38,182 nucleotides of DNA from Spirogloea muscicola (taxonomy: Eukaryota > Streptophyta > Zygnematophyceae > Spirogloeales > Spirogloeaceae), in NCBI GenBank assembly GCA_009602725.1, contig WELB01000093.1, positions 310,774-348,955 on the forward strand, given 5' to 3'. Shown piece after piece: positions 17,761-29,088 of the stretch (the stretch's first letter is position 1; every line of letters begins with the position of its first letter). Position numbers and translations under genes: made by a program. Under the pieces are notes generated by a model that was not told the DNA's origin, did not search any database, and saw only the letters and a list, made by a program, of their open reading frames with translations.

Positions 17761-18527
17761 NNNNNNNNNNNNNNNNNNNNNNNNNNNNNNNNNNNNNNNN
17801 NNNNNNNNNNNNNNNNNNNNNNNNNNNNNNNNNNNNNNNNNNNNNNNNNNNNNNNNNNNNNNNNNNNNNNNNNNNNNNNNNNNNNNNNNNNNNNNNNNNN
17901 NNNNNNNNNNNNNNNNNNNNNNNNNNNNNNNNNNNNNNNNNNNNNNNNNNNNNNNNNNNNNNNNNNNNNNNNNNNNNNNNNNNNNNNNNNNNNNNNNNNN
18001 NNNNNNNNNNNNNNNNNNNNNNNNNNNNNNNNNNNNNNNNNNNNNNNNNNNNNNNNNNNNNNNNNNNNNNNNNNNNNNNNNNNNNNNNNNNNNNNNNNNN
18101 NNNNNNNNNNNNNNNNNNNNNNNNNNNNNNNNNNNNNNNNNNNNNNNNNNNNNNNNNNNNNNNNNNNNNNNNNNNNNNNNNNNNNNNNNNNNNNNNNNNN
18201 NNNNNNNNNNNNNNNNNNNNNNNNNNNNNNNNNNNNNNNNNNNNNNNNNNNNNNNNNNNNNNNNNNNNNNNNNNNNNNNNNNNNNNNNNNNNNNNNNNNN
18301 NNNNNNNNNNNNNNNNNNNNNNNNNNNNNNNNNNNNNNNNNNNNNNNNNNNNNNNNNNNNNNNNNNNNNNNNNNNNNNNNNNNNNNNNNNNNNNNNNNNN
18401 NNNNNNNNNNNNNNNNNNNNNNNNNNNNNNNNNNNNNNNNNNNNNNNNNNNNNNNNNNNNNNNNNNNNNNNNNNNNNNNNNNNNNNNNNNNNNNNNNNNN
18501 NNNNNNNNNNNNNNNNNNNNNNNNNNN
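17760..18527. other. Assembly gap (768 n)
   Basis: Unresolved sequence inside the shared upstream region of two divergent genes. It should contain the IBA57 N-terminus and start, and the promoter and 5' UTR of the gene beginning at 18657. Both edges are very GC-rich, which explains the gap. Confidence 0.95.
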
Positions 18528-18656
18528 GGCGGCCCTGCCGCGCCGCGCGGAGGGCTTCGGGGGCGGCGGCGCTTGCCGGACTCGGCCTGCTGGCAAAGCT
18601 GAGCCCGGCGCCGGCGCAGCTACGCCAGTGGCGACGTCGGCAGGCGCGCCGCGGCA

Positions 18657-21587
18657 ATGACGGAGACGTACTCGCCGGGGTACGAGCCCTCCGCGCCGCC
18701 GGCGGCGCCGGAGGCGCTCGGCTACAGCCACAACCGCGCGGAGGTCAGTCCCCGCCTGCCGGCAGCCAGCGCGCTCAGCCTTGGCCGTCTCCGGGCTCCC
18801 GCATGAGCCGCCACCATTGGCGAAAGTCACAGCTTCTGGGCTGGCGGTCCTGCTGGGCGTCGCTCAGGAGGGCACCTTCGGGCCCGGGTCTGGCGTCTAC
18901 CTCCAGCCGGACTCCGCGCTGAACCGGTAATGCTGCCGGCCTTGGCGCCGGTGCTCCGCTGCCACTGCGGAAATCCGCCTGCTCCGTGCTCGCTGTTATC
19001 AATGGCCGTAATTGGCAGCTCAAAGTTGGTCGGTGAGTGGTTAACGAAGGTGGGGAGAGCGAGTGGATGTTGTTGACTCATAGACAGTCGCCAGCTCCTG
19101 GCTAGAGAGGCGTCTGATTACAGGGGCCATTTTGACCCCATGTTAAGTACAGTACCTTGATCAGAAGAATTCAGAAATGTCTTAAGAGTTTCCATAGTAC
19201 CAAAGTAGAAGAGAAAAGGGACTTGATGATGGCTATAACATGGTCCAATGGCCAAAAAGGAGCCGTGTGCATATGACAATGTGGGCTCTGGCCTGCGCGG
19301 CAGGTCGTCCCACGGCTCGTACACCCGCAACGATGAGGGCCAGGAGACGATCCTCGGCCGCCTGCTCGGGGCGCTCTGGGGGACGTCGCACACCGTCGCA
19401 CGCATTGACCTGCGGCGGCCGCCCAAGTTCCAGCGACCATTTCGATCGCGTGACCAGCCGGATGTGAGCTGGAGCCCACTCCAGCAGGCCAGCAAGAGAG
19501 AGACTCTGATTATGCTGCAAAAATATATATTATTATATATATATGCTGTGACAGGGTTCTATGTCGCGAGCAGCTCGGCACTGCAGAGGTTGCCAAAGCT
19601 CGCACGATGATGCAGAGTGCGTAGCTTAGTCGAAGCTTGTGCTTAAGCTCTGTGAAGGCTTTTGCGCGTGTTCCTGCGGATCGGACACCTAGCTGACTGT
19701 CACTGGTCTCGTCCGCCTGCACCCACGAGCCAGGACATTGACGGCGTGGCCTTCACGCAGAACAGTGGCTATCCCAGGAGCTACTATGGGCAGCCCCCCG
19801 GTGAGTGGTGGAATTGAGAGACTTGTTGCTCCGATGCACGAGCCGGGCTTGCACTTCCGGTGCTTAGATGATTCACATTTGTTTTCAGGACTGGTGCCAG
19901 GCGATAACATTTCTGAAATCGTGTCGCGCTTAGCTCATAACCTCTCACCTTTTTGGCTGCCAGCCTGTGAGCCTCGTATGGAGGCATCAGTGAATGGCAC
20001 ATCACCTACTGTTAACCATGCATTGGGCATTTGATAACCAGCTTATCTGCGTTATGCTCTGAAGCGTGCTCTTATGGAGAGCTGCAGGGACAATATCCCA
20101 GGGCGGGCGGCAGCTCAATAGGCCGCCGCCGCCGGCAGGGGGTTACTTTGCCGACCGACGCACCATGGCAGGAAGCTACCTGACGCCCTTTGGCAACCTC
20201 CTGGGCCTTAACGGGTTCCAGGGCGAGGGCGCGCGCCTTAAGCTCATGCAGGTGACGCTCTTGTCTTGCACCTAGACCTTGAGGGGTTGTGCTCTTCCAC
20301 CTGATAGCACGGTTGCACTTGATATGACATTTCCTGCATGTGGGTTTGTGCTGCAGTATTCGTCCATGACAAAATTTGAGACCGCTGCAGGTGTGGGACT
20401 TTCCTGACAAGTTCACAGGCCAGCCGTCGCTGCCATATGGAGCCACACTCGCAGGCATGACCCGTGTGCCCCGCCTGGATAAGTGGCAAATGAACATCTT
20501 CGTGGCAGTGTGGAAGTATTGTTGAGAGCAATCCTGCAGCCTGTGTCAAGGACACAGCAAGGCTCCGACTCCAAAGTGCATGCTTCATAGTTACTACCAA
20601 GTCACAATTTCAGTTGTGACACTGGATCAGAGGAGGCATACATGCAGCTTATAGTGCGATCTGACCCCTCCTGTTGCGTCTTTAACTTGTCGCTAGGGGG
20701 CTTCAACTACGAGATGGACACAAGCTCCCTCCAGCCGAAGCTTCGCCTGCGTGCCAAGCATGCTGCTTTGCACCTGCTGCCGCTCCCTGAGCTGGAGCTG
20801 AGGGGCAAGTGGCCAATCGGCGAGACCAACCTTGCAGTGGACATCCGATACAAGTATGATGTCGAGGATCCTTTGAGCCTGTGCAATGTTGCAGCATACC
20901 CTGCAACTTGCTTTGTAGTGCTATGCTAATGACTGCTGCTTCCTCACCATCCAATTCATGGCTTGATCTGACATTCTTAGAAGTGTGCCATATCAATCTC
21001 TGCAGCACTGGCTAGAAGGCTGCTACCTGGATCATGTGCAGAATTCCTGTTGCGAGGCTGGATAAATTCTACGACCCGTCAGAGGCCAGAGTGATGCTTA
21101 ACCTTTTCAACCCGCTCGGCAGCGGCGTGCACCTCACGCCTGGCGGTGAGTACTGATGCTCAGGTCCTACTTTGGTGTGTTATGGTCCTTGACTGGGATG
21201 TTGTGTCTGGTAGTGAATGTACTGTCTACTGGAGCAATAAGGCACTTTCGAGAGCAAGCTCTCCCAGCAGTAGCATACAGCACTTACTCTTGGGATGCTG
21301 TGTTACACCTAGAAGGCAGGATTGGCTATTGCAGTGTAGTATTCATGGTCGAGTGTCAGGCCACACGTGAGGGGCTGATGAGGTATGCACCGAGTCTAAG
21401 CATTGCCAAGCTTGCGAGTGTTTGCACAGGACTCGAGTTTGACGAGCAGGTGGTGCGGATAGGGCAGCACACAAACCTGCGGCTGGCTGCCACAGTGGAC
21501 TTCCCGAGGCGCTTCCCGCTCGAGGAGGGCGAGCAGCCATTCCTCATCCGTATGCACCGGCTTGGCATCAAGACCACCCTCTTCTAA
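18657..21587 (+). CDS. Unrecognised multi-exon protein, possible beta-rich membrane protein
   Basis: Phase-consistent exons: 18657-18743, 18868-18926, 19304-19463, 19734-19800, 20088-20251, 20391-about 20507, about 20648-20853, 21042-21145, 21430-21587. The start is the ATG at 18657 (MTETYSPGYEPSAPPAAPEA, a proline-rich N-terminus) and the stop is TAA at 21585-21587. The sixth junction is uncertain: 20507/20648 gives 373 aa and 20463/20697 gives 342 aa, both in frame. Visible blocks are YTRNDEGQETILGRLLGALW, DIDGVAFTQNSGY, GSYLTPFGNLLGLNGFQGEG, VWDFPDKFTGQPSLPYGATL, GKWPIGETNLAVDIRYK and RLAATVDFPRRFPLEEGE. The C-terminus is GIKTTLF. The second half alternates polar and hydrophobic residues like beta strands and ends in Phe, so a plastid or mitochondrial outer-membrane barrel is possible, but I do not recognise the family. 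Confidence 0.7.
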
Positions 21588-22420
21588 ATGCAATGCCCTT
21601 CAAGCTTTGCCTCGTGAGCTCAGAGTTCACTTCGCTTTTGCTCTGATTTTCTTAGTAGCTGCTAGTCTTATCTATTAGATTCAGTCGCTAGCCAGCACAA
21701 GGTTGACAGCGACCAGCCTGACTTGATGAAAGTCAATGTCACTTAGGTGGTGGCCTAGTGCTACAACTTAGTGAAGAATCTCATTCTGGACAAACCTTTG
21801 GCAGAGTACATCAGGAACTTATCCATCGAAGCGCTCTGCTTCCTTCGATGTCCAAGCGTGCTCCCATCCACAGGCTAGTGTAAGCCTCTGAGAGTCATGG
21901 GTTTGAAACATGGGGTGAATGACCTTCACAGTTGTGCATTTGAGTCACTTTGTTTACAGCTGGGTCACTGTGCAATGCTGCCATTGTCAGGGGTCCAGAT
22001 TCAGCGCAAGCACAACCTGCAACATGCTGCAGTTGCTGCTGTCGCATGCCCACACACGATTGGGTGGATCGAGGAGCTTCTGATTTTGGACAGACTGGCA
22101 AGACAATGCAGCGGAAGTGCTCAACTCCGTAAATTTGATGACGCATAGAACCAACAAGTGAAGCAGTGCTGCGCATTTACTGGCAGCGTTCCAACACAGC
22201 AAGGTGCTCTTACCTGTGCCCTGTCTGCAGTAACTGCAACTAAAGCACAGTCCCTCTGTGAGCCGCAGATAGGGCTGCAGGAGATGGCGGCAGGCGCGCA
22301 GTGCAGAGGTGTTGAGCATAACCGCGGCCTCCAAAGGCATTGCCAAATGCAGTGGGGCCTAACAGGCCCCTCCATGACCCCCTTGCCCGCCTGCCATTGC
22401 CGGGGCTGCCAGGCCGACAG
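21588..22420. other. Convergent 3' flanks; one hairpin
   Basis: This lies between two convergent genes and has no supported coding sequence. A perfect 8-bp stem CATCGAAG (21824-21831) / CTTCGATG (21843-21850) with an 11-nt loop sits about 240 bp after the upstream stop. TGTAA at about 21875 could be its polyadenylation signal; TTTACA near 21955 could serve the minus-strand gene. Confidence 0.35.
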
Positions 22421-22729
22421 TCAGCCGGAGCCGACGATGATCTGGTTGATGGGGATGAAGATGAGCTTGACGAAGAAGCCGACGAAGCCCATGACGACGA
22501 AGCCGCAGGCGGTGCGGAACGCCACCTTGGTGAACTCTGCACTCGCAGCGAGGGGCAGGTCACGGCCGCTGCTGCTAAGATGACGCTGGTAGAGGCCATC
22601 ACAGCGACGGCCAGCAGACGAGGTTGGGGACGTACCCTTGCGGTCGGGCTTGTGGCAGCGCTTGACGAGGCGGATGCTGTCCTTGGCGAAGTTCTTCATC
22701 GGCTGCGCCACGGAGTCGAGGGCGTCCAT
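22421..22729 (-). CDS. SEC61G: SEC61 gamma subunit of the ER translocon
   Basis: Exons are 22729-22636 and 22536-22421 on the minus strand. The joined frame is 69 residues, the normal length. It starts [20 protein letters not shown] and continues [11 protein letters not shown]. After the junction come [20 protein letters not shown] and the single tail-anchored hydrophobic helix, ending [13 protein letters not shown]61 gamma (SecE homologue) clamps SEC61 alpha in the ER membrane for co-translational import. The start is fixed by the family and by the ATG at 22729-22727. The gene is divergent from the dihydroorotase gene, about 600 bp start to start. Confidence 0.95.
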   Translation of the reverse strand: MDALDSVAQPMKNFAKDSIRLVKRCHKPDRKGTSPTSSAGRRCDGLYQRHLSSSGRDLPLAASAEFTKVAFRTACGFVVMGFVGFFVKLIFIPINQIIVGSG

Positions 22730-23025
22730 GGCGGCGGACGGCGGCGGCGGCGGAGGCAGAGGGAGAGGGGAAGTAGGGCTTGCGCGCTTCAAGGGACTCG
22801 CATCGGCGGCGGCAGCGTCGGCGCCAAGGGCGACGGCTGCGGCGGCGGCGGCGGCGGCGGCGGCCGCTCGGTGGCTCCGCAGGGGCTTCTGGCCAGGCGG
22901 CGACCGTCGGACCCTGCGGCGCGCCCGTCGACGGCGGCGGCGGCGGCGACGACGGCAGTGGCGGCGGCGATACGCGTCACAGGACCCGCACCAGAGCGGC
23001 GCGCAGCGACAATGTGCGGCGCAAA

Positions 23026-23063
<38 letters not shown>

Positions 23064-23327
23064 CGGACTTAGCGGTGAGTTACCGGAGGCGACGCCGGGG
23101 GGACTGACGGGAGATCGCTTGGGCTGGTGGCACTGGGGGGTCCCAGTTGTTGGCTTGGATGTGCCGACGGCGTCGACGTTAGAGAGACGGCGGTGTCGGG
23201 CACACAAGCGGGGGAGATTCACCGTCATGTCGTCGGTAAGGGGCTCCCCCCGGCCTCCGCGCCAGGTTCCAGCCCGCCACTGCTCCCCGGGGCTCCCGGG
23301 GCTGCCCGCCGCGCCGCGCGCCGGGAC
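22730..23327. promoter_or_regulatory. Shared upstream region of SEC61G and dihydroorotase, with GGC runs
   Basis: Nearly 600 bp of very GC-rich sequence separates the two divergent start codons. GGC/CGG runs lie at about 22840-22864 and 23027-23056. Long ORFs here encode only Ala/Gly/Arg runs and are not credible genes. A bidirectional promoter is likely from layout, but no TATA box or other motif is clear. An ATG at 23227 is out of frame with the enzyme. Confidence 0.45.
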
Positions 23328-25997
23328 ATGCGCCGCGATATGCGGCGCGCTCGGCGGGCCGCGCGGGCCGTGCTGGCGGAGCCGCCGCCGGCGGAGGCGC
23401 TCGCCGGCGCGGGCATGCGGCAGGAGCTCACCATTGCGCGGCCCGACGACTGGCACCTCCACCTGCGCGACGGCCCCGGCCTGGCCTCCGTCGTGGCGCA
23501 CAGGTGCAGCGTTGCATCGGCGCTCCCTTTTGATGGCTCAGTCATTGGCGAATCGAGGCTTTCCCCAGCAGCCGCGGATTAGCAATGCTCCGGGAGACCG
23601 GGGACATGGAAGATGCGGTAAAGGCTGACTTACCAGCTACGGCTGCACACAATGCCTTAGCAGGAGCAAGAAGCATTGCCGCTGCGGCTGCTTAAGGCGC
23701 TTAGCTACTAAGTACTGTGATTGAGCAGTCTGCTACGAGGCGTACGCTTCATGCTCTGAGCGTGCTCAGTGGCGCACAATTTGACTTAGCTTTGTCTCGT
23801 ACGTCGGCCCTCCCTGGTGCCCTGGTGTTACTCGCTCCTTGCAGTGCGAGCGTGTTCAAGCGGGCCATAGTGATGCCCAATCTGAGGCCCCCGGTCACCA
23901 CCGTTGAGGCGGCGGTCGCATACCGGGAAAGGATATTGGCAGCACTGCCCTTAGGCAGCGACTTCGAGCCCCTGATGACGCTGTACCTGACTGACAACAC
24001 CACCTCTAAGGAGGTGTTTGCTGCAAGTAAGACTTCTGAGGCCTGTCAGATTCATCTGTCGACCAGGTGTACTTGAGCATGGCGCTCTCTCGATGTCAGT
24101 GACGCAGTCGGGTGAAGGCACCATAATACCAAACTTTTTTAGTGATGGAGAGTTGATTCTAGCTCTTCTGCGGCCGTCCTCATAATGCGCTGCAGAATGT
24201 GAGCAGAGAGCAGCGGGATTGTGCACGCACTGAAGCTCTACCCAGCCGGGGCGACGACCAACTCCGACGCCGGAGTCACAGACCTCTTTGGGCGGTGCTT
24301 TCCTGCCCTGCAAGCAATGGCCGAGTGCGGACTGCCACTGCTTGTAAGTTGTCTCGTTCGGCAATTGTGATAATTACGGTATGAAGGCCATGCATGATGT
24401 TAGCAAGTTGATGCTAGTTGTGAGGCACAAGATTAGGAGTCTGGCTGTCCTGCTCAGTGACAAACACTCTTGGCAGCCTGCAAGCGGGAAGTGGGTGGTC
24501 TGTGGTGAGCATATGCAGTGGGAAGAAATGCTCAAAGAGAAGAAGGCATATTGGCTTGTAGCAACATTACATGGCATGACTGACAGGCAGCCACTAGTAG
24601 CACAGACTACAGACCTCGCCATACTTTAACATGCTCATCTAAGCTAGTGTCTTACCAATCTTTGTGCAGGTCCATGGGGAGGTTACAGACCCTGAGGTGG
24701 ACATCTTCGACCGAGAGAAGGTGTTCATCCAACAGGTGCTCATCCCGCTGGTTGACCGCCTGCCTTCGCTGCGCATTGTTCTGGAGCACATCACGACCGA
24801 GAACGCCGTCAATTTCCTGCAGAGCTGTGCGCCAGGTTGGTGCTGTACCCCTCATCCTGGCACTTTGCAATCCAACACATCGCTGAAGCACATCAGGGTG
24901 ATACATGAATATGGCAAGTTGCTTAATTTCAGGGCAAGGTCTTGTTACAGGAGCCCAACAAGGCTGCTCCACTAGTCAAGGCAGGCACACAATGAGGGAA
25001 ACTCAATTTAGCCCTCGGCCGATCTGCAGGCTTATTATCACAGGTCCATGGACTGTCAGATCTGCCTAAGTCCATGCAGGAGCATGACGTTGCTTTCCGC
25101 CTGCTTTTCTCTCTTACAACAGAGCAGGTTGGAGCAACTGTGACCGCACACCACCTTCTGCTTAGTCGCAACGCCCTCTTCCAGGGTGGCCTGCGACCAC
25201 ACCACTACTGCCTGCCCGTGCTCAAGCGCGAGAGCCACAGTGAGCCTCGTCTGCTAGCACCCTGCTTGCTCAGAGCTCGTAACATTGTCTACTGTAAGCT
25301 TGAAACAAACATGATGCACTCAAGATCATCACCTTGCTCCTCACCCTGTGATAGTCACTATTTGTGGCATTCTGTTTGTCTTGCAGGACAGGCTGTGCTG
25401 AAAGCCGTTACTAGCGGCAGTAAGCAGTTCTTCCTGGGCACAGACAGCGCCCCTCATGAGAGGCTAGCCAAGGAGGCTCCCTGCGGTTGCGCTGGGGTTT
25501 TCTCAGCTCATGCTGCCCTGCCGCTTTACGCGAGGGCCTTCGAGCAGGTCAGCCAAATCTAGCAGAATTTTGACTAGGTACTCATCCTATGGTACACACT
25601 TAGGGATGTGCAGGAGAACGACCAGCATAAGCCTGCATTGGTAGTTGACAAAGAGACTTATGCTTGATCACCTCAGATGCATGTGGTGCACATGACAGGA
25701 CCCCACAAATTTTCTCAGGAACGTAATAATGGTTCACATGTGCTGCTCCACCTCGTAGACAAGTAGCCTGCTGCACTCTTCTGATGCCAACAAAATTCTG
25801 TGGTGCAGGAGGGTGCACTTGATAAGCTTGAGGCCTTTGCGAGTTTCAATGGCCCAGATTTTTATGGCCTGCCTAGGAACAGTGAGACTGTAACACTCTC
25901 CAGGGCTCCGTGGAGAGTGCCTGCTTCTTACCCCTTTGGTGAGGGGATTGTGGTACCATTTGCGGCTGGTGAGACCCTGGCCTGGGCTGTGACATGA
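23328..25997 (+). CDS. PYR4: Dihydroorotase, class II (PyrC/PYR4 type)
   Basis: Exons: 23328-23503, 23845-24026, 24207-24343, 24670-24835, 25123-25239, 25387-25547, 25809-25997; they sum to 375 codons plus stop, all in phase. The enzyme closes N-carbamoyl-aspartate to dihydroorotate in de novo pyrimidine synthesis, which is plastidial in plants. Zinc ligands and key residues are visible: HLH in [11 protein letters not shown], the lysine of [15 protein letters not shown] (carboxylated in the family), His in [18 protein letters not shown], His in [11 protein letters not shown], and Asp in [11 protein letters not shown]. The C-terminus has [11 protein letters not shown] and GETLAWAV. The first about 30 residues ([20 protein letters not shown]) are Arg/Ala-rich and fit an organelle transit peptide. 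The ATG at 23328 is the first in-frame one giving such a leader; the ATG before [12 protein letters not shown] is an alternative start. Confidence 0.95.
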
Positions 25998-26540
25998 AGG
26001 TCGAGGTATGTACAGCTGACAGTCAGCTCCAATACCAAAAGTGAGGTTGCCCTTGTTTAAGTCCTCCAGGTAGGCTGACAGCGCGAGCAGATGAAAGATT
26101 CCATCAAATATCATTGCAGAAGGATGAGCAGTGCTTGGAGGTTTAGCACTCCATGGTGTAGAACAAGCTGCCTGATTGCAGTGACAGAGGTATGCTGTCA
26201 TGCATCACATTGTTCATACTGGCAGCTCGGCTTGATACAGTTACTCAGGTCAGTCACGGAACAGTAACATATTGTATACTATGCGAAACAGACCTTGCTA
26301 CAAATTGCTTTTAATTAGTCTCCGCAACTGCTAGGAGGTCGAATGAATCCGGGCATGTTTTGCAGTTTCTTTCTTCCAAGTCGCTTGGTTCTTGTTGTCT
26401 TTCTTACGCTCTACTTGCGCAGTAAGCCTTCTTGTTGACAATCACCTGCCAGCCGTTGTATTGACAATGACAATGATTGACAGCGGCTGCTAGAGTCCAT
26501 CGAGCAGCAGCCATGACCTGCACCTAAGGCCGACAGCTAT
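25998..26540. other. No gene seen after dihydroorotase
   Basis: This is A/T-rich 3' flank and intergenic sequence. I see no conserved exon, RNA gene or strong repeat, and no clear TGTAA close to the stop codon. Confidence 0.4.
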
Positions 26541-27040
26541 GTCATTCGAGGAGCAGTTTGAATGTCAGGGAGTGGCTGTGGGGCCTGCCAAGTGCATGAA
26601 TTGGACGATCTAGGGTGGCCGGACAAAAGTAAGCTCCATAGAGGAAGCAGAGGATGTTACTGACCAGTCGAATGTCCAGAAATAGGTCGGAGTCACGGGA
26701 AGTGACCTCCATGGAAAGGTAAGCAGTTATTAGCCGCTGTGACTGGCCAGCCCCAGAAATGCATCGAGTAGAGAGCAAAAGAGTAGGCAGCGGCTGTGAA
26801 AGGTCATGAAGGCAATTGGTTATGGCGTGCGCGGTGACCCACTCACTAGCGCCAGGTGGGGCGAGGGAGGTGAGTCTTGCCAAAATCCTTGGTCTGTCGT
26901 TCTCGATCTCTGGCACCCTCCTCAAGGCTCGTCCTCAACCGCAGTCACAAGCCTAGGCTGTGGCCCTTTGTCCGGCACTTGGGCAAGAAGCAGCTCTGTG
27001 ATGTAAGGCAATGGCTGTGAGAGGCCAGCCCGAAAACAGG
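26541..27040 (-). pseudogene. Upstream fragment of the retroelement ORF, frameshifted
   Basis: The minus strand encodes RLVTAVEDEP, then in a shifted frame RRVPEIENDRPRILARLTSL and APPGASEWVTAHAITN. These match AVEDERRRRLRRLPEIENN and SLARLTSLATPGATDWITSH in the 643-1737 ORF, upstream of its Cys/His cluster. The nuclease and 3' end are missing, so unlike the other copies this one is 3'-deleted. A variant hairpin repeat lies just upstream on that strand (27003-27030, CGGGCTGGCCTCTCACAGCC) and another at 26737-26762. Confidence 0.65.
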
Positions 27041-27539
27041 GACGAAGCAGGTAGGAGGACAAGCGAGCAGGGGTGATAGGGAGGCGAAGAATAGACGAAT
27101 AAATATGTTGCCAAGTTGCGGATGTCCGACCAGAGCACAGACGGATGCGGCTGCTAATGATATACAATATCTCAACTTTGATTCCATAAATCAACAGAGC
27201 GGCGGGCTCGGTGGCGGCGAGTTCAAACTGCAGGTGGCGCTGTCGCAGGTCGAAGTTAGGGCTGCCGCTAGGGCAACGCCAAGGCCGCCGCCGCCGCCCG
27301 CCGCCGCCGCCCGCCGCCGCCGCCGCCGCCTNGCGGCCTGGCGACGGGGTCCATCCAGCGCGCCCATCCGACGCTGATGTCCGAGACGGAGACGCCGTCG
27401 CCGCTGCCGCTGCCGCCGCCGCCGCCGCCGGCGAGGGGGCCTCCCTCCACGGCCGCCTCTCCGCGGCCTCACCCAATGGGCTCCTGAGGCGGCCAAACGA
27501 GGCCAGCTCCCGCAGCCGCAGCTCGTCTCGGACCCCCTC
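27041..27539. other. GC-rich upstream region of the HVA22/REEP gene with a gap
   Basis: GCC runs at about 27285-27330 and 27410-27430 surround a single n at 27332 that most likely marks a collapsed gap. Open frames on both strands here give only Arg, Ala or Pro runs. It is probably the promoter and 5' UTR of the gene starting at 27540. Confidence 0.45.
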
Positions 27540-29088
27540 ATGGGTGTCGGGGGCTTCCTCGTCCGCCCCGTCGTGTGAGTGCCACGACGCCGCCGCCGCC
27601 GCCGCCGCCGGAGCCGCCGCCGCCGCCTTCGCCGCGGCCTCCGATCCAGTCTCGCTTTCAGCCAGGCTGAGCGCCGCTGCCGTCGCGCGCCGTCGACTGG
27701 GGTCTCACAGGATACTGGCCAGCTTTGCGTACCCGTCGTACGCAAGTTTCAAGGCGGTGGAGTCCAAGAGCGTGGACGCCGCTGTGAACTGGCTCCTCTA
27801 CTGGATCGTCTTCGCGCTCTTCTCTGTCGTCGAGTACTTCTCGAGCTGGCTCCTCAACTGGTGAGAGCTTCGCTCCTTGTTCGCCGTGACGTGCATGCTT
27901 GACATAACGAGCATGCTCAAGATTGCAAGCTCTGGCTGCAAGTCCAGCTGGCTTTTCTGCTGACCCCCTTTTGCCGAATCTGAGGGCCATGTCAATCTGA
28001 TGCTCAGCTTGCACTCCACCTTTCGCCACTGCAGCTGCCTGAGGATGCTGAGCACTGCTGCATTCACAAAATTCTCATGGATCTCATGAAAACGTCACTG
28101 GGCTGTCAAGTGGACGAGTCGACGCAAACTCAGGTCTACAGTGTACTTGGCATTGGTCACGTGTCTAAACGGTGTCGCTGTCATTTGTGCTGCAGGGACT
28201 TTTACAATGTCCTGAAGCTGGCCTTTATCCTCTGGCTGCAGCTGCCACAGACCAAGGTCCATAGCCTTCTACACACTCTCCTGCCAATGCCAATTTTTGA
28301 CAAATCTGGTGACTCTTTGTGTTGTCATGGGATGTACTTGCACCTACATGTAGCAACTATTACTAGAAGACTCATTCATACCTCCTCAGCTGCATGCCAA
28401 TTCCTACAGCGCTGTGTAAGAAAGAAACAGATTGTCATTATATACATGCAAGTCATATTGCAGCAGTTTACTCTGTTACGATGTTGCCGTGATAGCTGGC
28501 ACATAACTTTGACTACGTTTGCTGCTGGTTCTGTTGTGGCTGCAGGGGGCAACTGTGCTCTACACGAGGCTTGTGCAGCCGCAGCTGAAGCAGCATGAGG
28601 ATCAGATTGACAGTGTGCTCGTGGAGGGGAGGCGCAAAGCCCTGCGCGTCCGTGATTGGGTGCACGTATGTCTTGGAGCCCCTGCCATGTCTTGCTATGG
28701 TGTGAAGAAGCATTCTTCGTGCTTCACTAGCTCAACTGCGGAGCTTGCCAATATGCATGCCTCACTGTGTCTTGTACAGTACCTGCACCGACACCGGATA
28801 TGCCGTTTCTAACCTTCACAAGGTCTATGCTTCTGACTGGTAGTGGCCAGTGGCACTAGCCCTTGGAATGTATTGGACTAGAGCTGAATGTATTGCTGTA
28901 GATCAACTTGTGCTGCTGCACTGACTATATGATGTGGTTTTCTGTATCATGATCGTAATGACCTCCAGTTCACAGGTGCAGCTCAGTCGCCATCCAGCCA
29001 CTCTGGCCACTTCATCAATCGCGGAGGTGTGGGAGACAAGGTCCTGCAGGAGCTGGAGGAAGGAATCTCTGGCGAGAAGGGCGAGTAG
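27540..29088 (+). CDS. HVA22/REEP (TB2/DP1) family ER membrane-shaping protein
   Basis: Exons: 27540-27574, 27711-27860, 28196-28256, 28546-28665, 28987-29088, giving 155 residues. The start MGVGGFLVRPVV is chosen because the donor GT at 27575 and acceptor at 27710 keep phase into ILASFAYPSYASFKAVESKS, the family's first signature. Then come the hydrophobic segments NWLLYWIVFALFSVVEYFSS and NVLKLAFILWLQLPQTKGA, followed by LYTRLVQPQLKQHEDQID. These hairpin membrane segments bend ER tubules and, in plants, link to stress and autophagy. The C-terminal exon (ending LQELEEGISGEKGE) is not conserved as far as I know. Its acceptor at 28986 was preferred because it keeps phase and gives a hydrophilic tail; alternatives a few bases upstream exist. 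Confidence 0.9.

Noticed and set aside
17608-18922. Long ORFs crossing 17760-18527 on both strands
   Set aside because: They exist only because the n-run contains no stops.
18657-21587. Assignment to a specific plastid OEP family or TGD4
   Set aside because: The strand-like pattern is suggestive, but no family signature could be matched from memory.
23227-23260. ATGTCGTCG followed by GTAAGG as a first exon of dihydroorotase
   Set aside because: No nearby acceptor restores the frame of [11 protein letters not shown]; the in-frame ATG at 23328 gives a plausible leader without splicing.
22638-23628. Long plus-strand ORFs rich in Arg, Ala and Gly over the SEC61G upstream region
   Set aside because: They are repeat-driven reading frames in a GC-rich promoter; codon content is low-complexity and they overlap the real genes in other frames.
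27191-27745. Minus-strand Arg-rich ORF over the HVA22/REEP start
   Set aside because: It runs through GCC repeats and the gap base at 27332 and is the shadow of the real first exons.
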